In this document: piece after piece, positions 33,068-39,586 of the stretch
Layout of the letters: every line of letters begins with the position of its first letter
Numbering within the stretch: position 1 is the first letter of the stretch
Assembly: GCA_028871195.1 (NCBI GenBank)
Contig: JAGWNT010000030.1
Span: forward strand, 1 to 39,586
Origin: REEB85 sp018971455
GTDB taxonomy: Bacteria > Pseudomonadota > Alphaproteobacteria > Acetobacterales > Acetobacteraceae
Reading direction: 5' to 3'
Length of the DNA stretch: 39,586 bases
Notes under the pieces: model-generated
Databases searched by the model: none
Told to the model about the DNA's origin: nothing
What the model saw: the letters and a program-made list of their open reading frames with translations, nothing else
Translations under genes and position numbers: made by a program

Positions 33068-34666
33068 CTATGCGGTCGCCACGTAGCCGTCGCGCCGCGG
33101 ATCGGCAGCACCCGTCATCGCCCCGGTGGCGGCGTCGATCGCGATGGCCTGCATGCCGCCCGTGCTCATGGTCCAGTCGGCGGCCACCTCCACCGCATGG
33201 CCGCGCGCCCGCAGCGCGTCCAGCGTGGCCGCCGCGATGCGTCCCTCCGCCTGCACGCGTGCGCCATCCCACAGCCGCGCGCGCGGCGCCTCGATCGCGT
33301 CCTGCAAGGGCAGGCCGAAATCGACGTATTGAACGAGCGCCTGTGGCTGCGTCTGGCAGATGCCGTAGCTGCCCGGCGTGCCGAGGGCGAGCACCGGGCG
33401 GCCGGCGCGGGTGGCGATGCTCGGCGCCGTCGGCAGCGCGAGCGGCCCGCCCGGCACGAGCGGGTTGGTGGCGCGCACGTCGACGTCGCCCCAATAGAGG
33501 AAATTGTTCATGCACACGCCGGTGCCGGGGATCACCACGCCGCAGCCGAACAGCGCGCCGAGGCTCTGCGTCAGACAGACCACATTGCCGGCGCGGTCGG
33601 CGACGCTGAGCGAGGTGGTGTGCTCCTTCTGCGGGTTGGGCGGGCGGGGCGGCAGCCATTGCTCGGTCGGGCCCTCCACCGGCACGCCGTCGCGCACGCG
33701 GGCGTGCAGCCCCGCCACGTGCTCCTCCGCCATCAGCCGCGCCAGAACCTCCGGGGCGGGGTTGTTGTGGGCGATCCGCACCCCGGCGGCGAGGCGGATG
33801 GCGCGCCAGACGATGTCGAGATGCTCGACGCCGTTGGCCTCCAGGCCGGCGAGATCGAAGCCGTCCAGGATGCGCAGGGTGAGCAGGTACTGGAACGCCT
33901 CGCAGGGCGGCGGCAGGGAATACACGGTGAGATCGCGGTAGCCGGCGGCGAGCGGCTCCTGCCAGCGCGGCGCCACGGCCTCGAGATCGGCCATGGTGAG
34001 GCAGCCGCCGAGCGATTGCAGATGCGCGATCATCGCCCGCCCCAGCGCGCCGCCGTAGAGATGGCCGGGCCCCTCGGCGACAATCGCCTCATAGGTGCGC
34101 GCGAGTGCGGGCTGGCGCAGCACGTCGCCGGCCCGCACGCTGCCGTGCCCGCCGGTGTAATTGGCGTTCCACTCGCCGAAGAAGGGCAGCTTGGCCAGCG
34201 ACGCGGCGCTCTGGTTGATGCCGGAGGTGTTGAACTCGATCAGCGGGAAGCCGTCGCGGGCAAGGGCGATGGCGGGCGCGAAGATCTCGGCGAGCGGACG
34301 CGAGCCGTGGGCGCGCACCAGCTCGCACCAGCCGGCGAGGTTGCCGGGCGTGCCGGAGGCATGCGGGCCGCGATACATCTGCTCGCGCGTGGCGTAGCGG
34401 CCAGCGGGAAAATGCCCGGGCACGGGGGGAATGAAATCGAGCGTGCGGATGCGCCCCTCGGCGGCGATATGGCAGGTCGCCATGCCCATGCCGGCGAGGC
34501 CGGACATGTACGGTTCCACGACGTTCAGCGCCGCCGCCGTCGCCGCCGCGGCGTCGAAGGCGTTGCCGCCCTGCGCCAGCAGCCTTGCGCCGGCCTGCGC
34601 CGCCAGCGGATGGGCCGCCGCCACAACGCCGTGCATCGAGGCGATCGTCGGCCGCTTGCCATCCAT
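33068..34666 (-). CDS. Gamma-glutamyltransferase-like Ntn hydrolase, no signal peptide
   Basis: This 532-residue protein is a member of the GGT family (MEROPS T3). The N-terminal half has AAAHPLAAQAGARLLAQGGN and the usual ALNVVEPYMSGLAGMG. The self-cleavage site is KEHTTSLSVADRAGN with Thr350 as the expected N-terminal nucleophile of the small subunit; the usual TTH is TTS here. GALFGCGVVIPGTG and LALGTPGSYGICQTQ replace the canonical GSxxG regions. There is no signal peptide, whereas classical GGTs are periplasmic. It may thus be an amidase or acylase of the GGT fold working on a cytoplasmic conjugate. ATG 34666 has GGGGAG nine bases upstream. It lies three bases after the kinase gene and five before the EamA gene. 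Confidence 0.88.
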   Translation of the reverse strand: MDGKRPTIASMHGVVAAAHPLAAQAGARLLAQGGNAFDAAAATAAALNVVEPYMSGLAGMGMATCHIAAEGRIRTLDFIPPVPGHFPAGRYATREQMYRGPHASGTPGNLAGWCELVRAHGSRPLAEIFAPAIALARDGFPLIEFNTSGINQSAASLAKLPFFGEWNANYTGGHGSVRAGDVLRQPALARTYEAIVAEGPGHLYGGALGRAMIAHLQSLGGCLTMADLEAVAPRWQEPLAAGYRDLTVYSLPPPCEAFQYLLTLRILDGFDLAGLEANGVEHLDIVWRAIRLAAGVRIAHNNPAPEVLARLMAEEHVAGLHARVRDGVPVEGPTEQWLPPRPPNPQKEHTTSLSVADRAGNVVCLTQSLGALFGCGVVIPGTGVCMNNFLYWGDVDVRATNPLVPGGPLALPTAPSIATRAGRPVLALGTPGSYGICQTQPQALVQYVDFGLPLQDAIEAPRARLWDGARVQAEGRIAAATLDALRARGHAVEVAADWTMSTGGMQAIAIDAATGAMTGAADPRRDGYVATA

Positions 34667-34669
34667 GTG

Positions 34670-35569
34670 TCATTTCTCCCCTGAAGCGCGACCCTGCTCC
34701 GGCCGCGCGCCCACCGCAAGCCGCGCGGCCGCCAGCGCCGCATCGGTCTCGACATGCCGCACGCCGAGCAGCGGCGCGGCGGCGCGAAACCCAGCCAGGA
34801 TCGCCGCGTGCAGACCCGCCGCGCGGCCCGTCAGCACCACCGGCAGATTTCCCTCGCGATGGCAAAGCGCCAGAGCCAGCCTGGCGAGTTCGCTACCCGC
34901 CGCATGGAGGATCGCGCGCGCGTCGTCGTCATCCGCCGCCGCCACGGCGCGGGCGAGCTGGGCCACGGCGTTGCGCCCGCCGCCATAGACGTGCCGCCGC
35001 ACCGCGTCCCACGACGCCCCACCGGCGGCGGCGTGCAGCGCCTCGCTGAGCGGGCTGCACCAGCCCGGCTCGCGGTCGAGCCGACGCCAGACCAGATCGA
35101 GCGCGGTGCGGCCGATCCAGAATGCCGAACCGCCATCATCGATCAGAAAGCCGCGGCCGCCGACCCGCACCAGCGCGCCGTCGGCGCGCAGATGCACGCC
35201 GATGGACCCGCTGCCGGCATAGACGAGATGGCCCGCCCCCGGCGCAAAGGCCGCGTGATAGGCGATCCACATATCGTCGCGCACCTCGACGGCCGCTGGC
35301 GCGAGATGCACCGCCGCGCTGATGACATCGCGCGCGCCGGCGGCCTCCGCCGTGCCGGCCGAGAGGCCGGTGATGCCGGCGACGATGCGGCCGACCGCCA
35401 TCTGACGCGGCAGGCCGGCACAGATGGCGGCCAGACGCGCCAGGCCCGCGGCATCGGTAAGGTGCCCGACCACGGCCGGCAGTTCGCCGCGCGCGACGAG
35501 CCCGCCCGCCGCGTCACAGATCGCCCAGCGCGTCGCCGAGCCGCCACCGTCGATGCCGAGGCCGCGCAT
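34670..35569 (-). CDS. BadF/BadG/BcrA/BcrD-type ATPase, NagK-like sugar kinase
   Basis: This 299-residue actin-fold ATPase has phosphate-1 loop GIDGGGSATRWAICDAAG at the start, phosphate-2 region VYAGSGSIGVHLR near 120, and adenosine region VVLTGRAAGLHAAI. No cysteine ligands of the activator-of-dehydratase subgroup are seen, so it belongs with the N-acetylglucosamine kinase-like branch of the BadF/BcrA family. It probably phosphorylates a sugar or amino sugar released by the neighbouring hydrolases; that step is inference. ATG 35569 is four bases downstream of the M20 gene stop, and the gene is three bases ahead of the GGT-like gene. A longer in-frame reading upstream is a shadow of the M20 gene. 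Confidence 0.85.
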   Translation of the reverse strand: MRGLGIDGGGSATRWAICDAAGGLVARGELPAVVGHLTDAAGLARLAAICAGLPRQMAVGRIVAGITGLSAGTAEAAGARDVISAAVHLAPAAVEVRDDMWIAYHAAFAPGAGHLVYAGSGSIGVHLRADGALVRVGGRGFLIDDGGSAFWIGRTALDLVWRRLDREPGWCSPLSEALHAAAGGASWDAVRRHVYGGGRNAVAQLARAVAAADDDDARAILHAAGSELARLALALCHREGNLPVVLTGRAAGLHAAILAGFRAAAPLLGVRHVETDAALAAARLAVGARPEQGRASGEK

Positions 35570-35573
35570 CGGC

Positions 35574-36731
35574 TCACGCGGTCGGCAGCTCGCGCTCCAC
35601 CAGCCGGGCCAGCAGCGCCGCGCCATAGGGCGTCGCCGCATCGTTGAAATTATAGGCGGGATTGTGAAGCTGCGCGCTGTCGCCGTTGCCGACCTGGATG
35701 TAGGCGCCGGGCACCTTCTCCATCATGAAGCTGAAATCCTCCGAGCCCATGCCCGGCGGCTTGGCGCGGTCCACCGCCGCCTCGCCGACCAGGGAGGCGG
35801 CGGCGTCGGCAATGGCATCGGTCCGCGCGGGGTCGTTGATGAGCGGCGCGAAAATGACGCGGAAATCGACCTCGGCCGTGGCACCGAACCCCTCGGCCAC
35901 GCCGCGGGCGACGCGTTTCATGGCGCTCTCCAGCAGCGCCATGACCTCCGGCTTGAAGGCGCGCGCGGTGCCGGCGATCGTCGCGGTCTGCGGGATCACG
36001 TTATAGGCATCGCCGCCGGTGACACGGGTGACGCTGAGCACGGCGGTATCGGCTGGCGGCACGTTGCGGGCGACGATGGATTGCAGCGCGGTGGTGATGT
36101 GGCAGGCGGTCAGCACCGGGTCGATGCTGCCCTCCGGCCGTGCGCCGTGCGAGCCGCGCCCGGTGACGGTGATGTCGAAGAACGCGCCGCCGGCCGCGGA
36201 CGGGCCGGGGCTGATGGCGAACTGGCCGACCGGCAGCCCGGGGCGGTTGTGCATGGCGAAGATGGCGTCGCACGGAAAGCGCTCGAACAGCCCGTCCTTC
36301 AGCATGGCCAGCGCGCCGCCGATGCCCTCCTCGCCGGGCTGGAAGATGAAATTGACGGTGCCCTTGAAATTGCCGGACGTGGCAAGGTATTTCGCGGCGC
36401 CGAGCAGCATGGTGGTGTGGCCGTCATGCCCGCAGGCATGCATGCGGCCGGGCGTCTGGCTGCGGTAATCGAGGTTCGTCTGCTCCTCCATCGGCAGGCA
36501 GTCCATATCCGCCCGCAAGCCGATCCGCGGCCCCTCGCCCCGGCGCAGCACGCCGACGACGCCGGTGACGCCGATTCCCGCATGCACCTCGATGCCCCAT
36601 TCGGCGAGCCTGGCGGCGACGATCGCGGCGGTGCGGTGCTCCTCCAGGCCGAGCTCGGGATGGGCGTGGAAATCGCGCCGCAGGGCGGTCAGCTCGTCGG
36701 CAAAGCCGGTGATGGTGTCCAAGGCCGTCAT
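35574..36731 (-). CDS. M20 family amidohydrolase, copy 1 (hippurate/IAA-conjugate hydrolase type)
   Basis: This 385-residue zinc metallohydrolase of the M20D group has ALRRDFHAHPELGLEEHRTA at the start, the metal motif GRMHACGHDGHTTMLLGAA, the glutamate pair in FQPGEEGIGG, and SEDFSFMM with the conserved His region near the C-terminus. Members cleave N-acyl amino acids, such as hippurate, indole-acetyl-amino acids and acetyl-diaminopimelate. No signal peptide. ATG 36731 with GGGAG upstream; longer in-frame starts exist. It is a tandem paralogue of the next gene upstream (about 70% identical by eye), with stretches that are almost identical at DNA level. Confidence 0.94.
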   Translation of the reverse strand: MTALDTITGFADELTALRRDFHAHPELGLEEHRTAAIVAARLAEWGIEVHAGIGVTGVVGVLRRGEGPRIGLRADMDCLPMEEQTNLDYRSQTPGRMHACGHDGHTTMLLGAAKYLATSGNFKGTVNFIFQPGEEGIGGALAMLKDGLFERFPCDAIFAMHNRPGLPVGQFAISPGPSAAGGAFFDITVTGRGSHGARPEGSIDPVLTACHITTALQSIVARNVPPADTAVLSVTRVTGGDAYNVIPQTATIAGTARAFKPEVMALLESAMKRVARGVAEGFGATAEVDFRVIFAPLINDPARTDAIADAAASLVGEAAVDRAKPPGMGSEDFSFMMEKVPGAYIQVGNGDSAQLHNPAYNFNDAATPYGAALLARLVERELPTA

Positions 36732-36757
36732 GACAGGGCTCCCGATCTGGTCCGGCT

Positions 36758-37936
36758 TCAATCCGCCTGCGCGCGCGCCAGCTTGTGCTCGACGAGTTCG
36801 GCGAACATCGCGGCACCGTAGGGCAGCGCCTCGTCGTTGAAATCATAGGCCGGGTTGTGCACCTGGCAGCTGCCCACCGTGTCGCCGTTGCCGATGTTGA
36901 TGTAGGCGCCGGGCACCGCCTCGAGCATGAAGCTGAAATCCTCGGATGCCATCACCTGCGGGCCGTTGGCCTCCACATTGGCGGCACCCACCACGGCGGC
37001 GGCGGCCTGCACCATCGCGTCGGTCTCGGCCGCATCGTTCACCAGCGGCGCGAAAAGGAAACGGAAATCGACCTCGGCCGTGGCACCGAACCCCTCGGCG
37101 ACACCGCGGGCGACGCGCTTCATGGCGCTCTCCAGCAGATCCATGGTCTCGCGCTTCATGGTGCGCGCGGTGCCGCGGATGGCGGCGGTCTGCGGGATCA
37201 CGTTGTAGGCATCGCCGCCTTCCACGCGGGTGACGCTGAGCACGGCGGTATCGGCCGGCGGCACGTTGCGGGCGACGATGGATTGCAGCGCGGTGACGAC
37301 ATGGCAGGCGGTCAGCACCGGGTCGATGCTGCCCTCCGGCCGCGCGCCGTGCGAGCCGCGCCCGGCGATGGTGATGTCGAAGAAGCCGCCGCCGGCCATC
37401 ATGGCGCCGGGCCGGATGGCGAACCGGCCGACCGGCAGGCCCGGGCGGTTGTGCATGCCGTAGACGAAATTGCACGGAAATTTCTGGAACAATCCGTCGC
37501 GGATCATCGCTTCCGCGCCACCCAGCCCTTCCTCGGCGGGCTGGAAGATGAAATGCACCGTGCCGTTGAACCGGCCAGATTGCGCGAGATGGCGCGCGGC
37601 GCCGAGCAGCATGGTGGTGTGCCCGTCATGTCCGCAGGCATGCATGCGGCCGGGGTTCTGGCTGCGATGGGCGAAGCTGTTGTCCTCGCTCATGGGCAGG
37701 GCGTCCATGTCGGCGCGCAGGCCGATGCTGGCGTGGCCGTTGCCCCGGCGCAGCACACCAACCACGCCGGTGCCGCCGATGCCGCGATGGACCTCGATCC
37801 CCCATTCGGCGAGCTTGCCGGCCACCAGATCGGCGGTGCGATGCTCCTCGAAGCCGATTTCCGGATGGGCATGGATATCGCGGCGGATGGCCGTGAGCTC
37901 CTCGTGAAACGGGCGGATGGCATCGAGGGCGGACAT
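36758..37936 (-). CDS. M20 family amidohydrolase, copy 2
   Basis: This 392-residue paralogue of the adjacent M20 gene opens the six-gene operon. It shares AIRRDIHAHPEIGFEEHRTA, GRMHACGHDGHTTMLLGAA, FQPAEEGLGG and SEDFSFML. It differs most around residues 65-95 (GNGHASIGLRAD and following) and at the C-terminus, where an insertion (GSCQVHNPAYDF) and a longer tail occur; these are the likely specificity differences. ATG 37936 has CGGAG eight bases upstream. The promoter should lie in the 122-base divergent gap to zwf, where GCCCGC/GCGGGC (37955-37978) form an inverted repeat with a 12-base loop. Confidence 0.94.
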   Translation of the reverse strand: MSALDAIRPFHEELTAIRRDIHAHPEIGFEEHRTADLVAGKLAEWGIEVHRGIGGTGVVGVLRRGNGHASIGLRADMDALPMSEDNSFAHRSQNPGRMHACGHDGHTTMLLGAARHLAQSGRFNGTVHFIFQPAEEGLGGAEAMIRDGLFQKFPCNFVYGMHNRPGLPVGRFAIRPGAMMAGGGFFDITIAGRGSHGARPEGSIDPVLTACHVVTALQSIVARNVPPADTAVLSVTRVEGGDAYNVIPQTAAIRGTARTMKRETMDLLESAMKRVARGVAEGFGATAEVDFRFLFAPLVNDAAETDAMVQAAAAVVGAANVEANGPQVMASEDFSFMLEAVPGAYINIGNGDTVGSCQVHNPAYDFNDEALPYGAAMFAELVEHKLARAQAD

Positions 37937-38058
37937 CACGACACTCCGATGGTTGCCCGCCCTGTATCGCACGCGGGCGGCGGAGCGGCTAGACTGTGCG
38001 CCGCGGCCGGCGGCCGTGCCTGTGCCGGAATGCTGATCCCCCCGCCCGGAGCGCTGGA

Positions 38059-39537
38059 ATGACCGCACGCGTGATTGCCGTGGAAATCTTCGACATCGTC
38101 GTCTTCGGCGCCACCGGCGACCTCGCCCGGCGCAAGCTGCTGCCGGGGCTGTTCTACCGTTTCGCCGCCGGCCAGATGCCGGCCGAGGCGCGGATCATCG
38201 GCGTCGCGCGCCGCGCCATGACGGACGAGGCATTCCGCGCCTTCGCGGCCGAGGCGCTGGCCGCGTACGTGCCGGCGGCCGACCGCGCGACGGCGGTCGT
38301 GGACGCCTTCCTCGGCCGCATCCGCTACGTCGCCGCCGAGGCGGGTGCGGATGCCGGCTGGGCGGGGCTGGCCGCGGCACTGGCCGAGCAGCCGGCGCGC
38401 ATCCGCGTGTTCTACCTCGCCACCTCGCCCGATCTGTTCGGACCGATCTGCGACCGGCTGGCCGCGCACGGCCTGGCCAGCGAGCAGGCGCGCGTGGTCG
38501 TCGAGAAGCCGATCGGCAAGAGCCTGGATTCCGCCCGCGCGGTGAACCAGGCGATCGCCCGCTCCTTCCCGGAGGAGCGCGTCTATCGCATCGATCATTA
38601 TCTCGGCAAGGAAACGGTCCAGAACCTGATGGCGCTGCGCTTCGCCAACGCGCTGTTCGAACCGGTGTGGAATGCCGCCCATATCGACCACGTGCAGATC
38701 ACCGTGGCCGAGACGCTCGGGGTCGAGGGGCGCGCCGGCTATTACGACACCGCGGGCGCGCTGCGCGACATGGTGCAGAACCACATCCTCCAGCTGCTCT
38801 GCCTGACGGCGATGGAGCCGCCGACCTCGCTCGACGCCGATGCCGTGCGCGACGAGAAGCTCAAGGTGCTGAAGGCGCTGGTGCCGATCACCGCGGACGC
38901 GGCGGGCGAGTTCACCGTGCGCGGCCAGTACCGCGCCGGCGCCTCGGCGGGCGGGCCGGTCGGCGGCTATCTCGACGAGCTGGGCGACCCGGCCAGCCAC
39001 ACCGAGACGTTCGTCGCCCTGCGCGCGGAAATCGCCACCTGGCGCTGGGCGGGCGTGCCCTTTTTCCTGCGCACCGGCAAGCGGCTGCCGGCGCGGGTGT
39101 CGGAAATCGTCATCGCCTTCCGCCCGATCCCCCATTCGGTGTTCGACACCGCGGCCGGCCCGATCGCCGCCAACCGGCTGGTCATCCGCCTGCAGCCCGA
39201 TGAGAGCGTGAAGCTCTGGCTGATGATCAAGGATCCCGGCCCGGGCGGCATGCGGCTTGCCCAGCAGGCGCTGAACATGAGCTTCGCCGAGGCCTTCGGC
39301 GTGCGCAATCCGGACGCCTATGAGCGGCTGCTGATGGATGTGGTGCGCGGCAACCAGACGCTGTTCATGCGCCGCGACGAGGTCGAGGCGGCGTGGCGCT
39401 GGATCGACCCGATCCTGCAATCCTGGGCGGCCTCGGGCGAGCCGCCACGGCCGTACACCTCCGGCACCTGGGGTCCGTCCTCGGCGATCGCGCTGATCGA
39501 GCGCGCCGGGCGCACCTGGCACGAGGACGGCGAATAG
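38059..39537 (+). CDS. zwf: Glucose-6-phosphate 1-dehydrogenase
   Basis: This 492-residue enzyme oxidises glucose-6-phosphate to 6-phosphogluconolactone with NADP or NAD. It has the nucleotide motif VVFGATGDLARRK (GATGDLA at 17-23), EKPIGKSL (149-156) and the substrate motif RIDHYLGKETVQNLM (177 onwards), then the C-terminal fold with FFLRTGKRLPARVSEIVI. Length is normal. ATG 38059 is chosen as it puts FDIVVFGATGD near the start; an upstream in-frame extension is non-coding. It would feed the Entner-Doudoroff or pentose phosphate route. The lactonase (pgl) and edd genes are not in the window but may follow to the right. It is divergent from the M20 operon. Confidence 0.96.
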   Translation: MTARVIAVEIFDIVVFGATGDLARRKLLPGLFYRFAAGQMPAEARIIGVARRAMTDEAFRAFAAEALAAYVPAADRATAVVDAFLGRIRYVAAEAGADAGWAGLAAALAEQPARIRVFYLATSPDLFGPICDRLAAHGLASEQARVVVEKPIGKSLDSARAVNQAIARSFPEERVYRIDHYLGKETVQNLMALRFANALFEPVWNAAHIDHVQITVAETLGVEGRAGYYDTAGALRDMVQNHILQLLCLTAMEPPTSLDADAVRDEKLKVLKALVPITADAAGEFTVRGQYRAGASAGGPVGGYLDELGDPASHTETFVALRAEIATWRWAGVPFFLRTGKRLPARVSEIVIAFRPIPHSVFDTAAGPIAANRLVIRLQPDESVKLWLMIKDPGPGGMRLAQQALNMSFAEAFGVRNPDAYERLLMDVVRGNQTLFMRRDEVEAAWRWIDPILQSWAASGEPPRPYTSGTWGPSSAIALIERAGRTWHEDGE

Positions 39538-39554
39538 CGCGGGGCGGGCGGCGC

Positions 39555-39586
39555 GGCCGTCACCTCGCGCGGGCGAGGTGACGGCC
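39555..39586 (+). terminator. Strong hairpin after zwf at the window edge
   Basis: GGCCGTCACCTCG (39555-39567) and CGAGGTGACGGCC (39574-39586) form a perfect 13-bp stem with loop CGCGGG, starting 17 bases after the zwf stop. The window ends with the last stem base, so a T-run cannot be checked. Confidence 0.6.

Noticed and set aside
1..39586. CRISPR arrays, tRNA and rRNA genes
   Set aside because: No regularly spaced repeats, cloverleaf-like sequences or rRNA signatures were noticed on reading both strands.

Overview
The window is very GC-rich DNA (except for the first ~130 bases) whose gene set points to an alphaproteobacterium. The markers are an isolated glycerate 2-kinase / pyruvate kinase pair next to a DUF1244 gene and a gapR (DUF2312) gene, a YidB/DUF937 protein, an NDUFAF6-like squalene/phytoene-synthase-family protein, and a Hint_2-domain protein of the type common in Acetobacteraceae. 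Acetobacteraceae is my best guess at family level; it rests on the Hint_2 protein and base composition and is an inference. The genes suggest a heterotroph equipped for peptides, amino-acid derivatives, hydantoin-like compounds and glycosides.

Layout. 1-600: an AT-rich stub followed by the broken 5' end of an IS5-family transposase. 601-3315: a DJ-1/PfpI-family gene whose 3' end is repeated 2 kb downstream. The segment between the two copies has lower GC and carries a palindromic repeat element and two lipoprotein genes, one of them frameshifted; it looks like an insertion. 3311-5307: an NDUFAF6-like gene divergent from an Fe-type superoxide dismutase, then a YidB-like protein. 5313-10680: a minus-strand five-gene peptide/nickel-type ABC transporter operon with ATGA/GTGA junctions. 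10754-13090: a lone CoxL-type (form II motif) molybdenum hydroxylase large subunit. 13219-14256: Ada. 14246-17659: a glycerate kinase / pyruvate kinase / GST operon. 17744-18417: DUF1244 and GapR.

18439-21322 is a compact GtrA / GT2 / DUF2142 operon, probably for lipid-linked glycosylation of a cell-surface glycan. 21384-24272 encodes one 962-residue chain that joins the three parts of HcnABC-type (opine / D-amino-acid) dehydrogenases. It is divergent from 24353-28261, which holds a hydantoinase-family amidohydrolase, LivG and LivF ATPases without permeases, and an S33 alpha/beta hydrolase, closed by a good terminator. 28435-29760 is the Hint-domain protein.

29824-37936 is the most unusual part: a tight six-gene minus-strand operon. 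In transcription order it has two tandem M20 amidohydrolases, a BadF/NagK-type kinase, a gamma-glutamyltransferase-like Ntn hydrolase without signal peptide, an EamA transporter and a GH31 glycosidase. I read it as a cytoplasmic pathway that takes apart a glycosylated, amide-linked compound; the substrate is unknown. Divergent from it is zwf (38059-39537), followed by a strong hairpin at the window edge. I saw no tRNA, rRNA, CRISPR array or complete mobile element.
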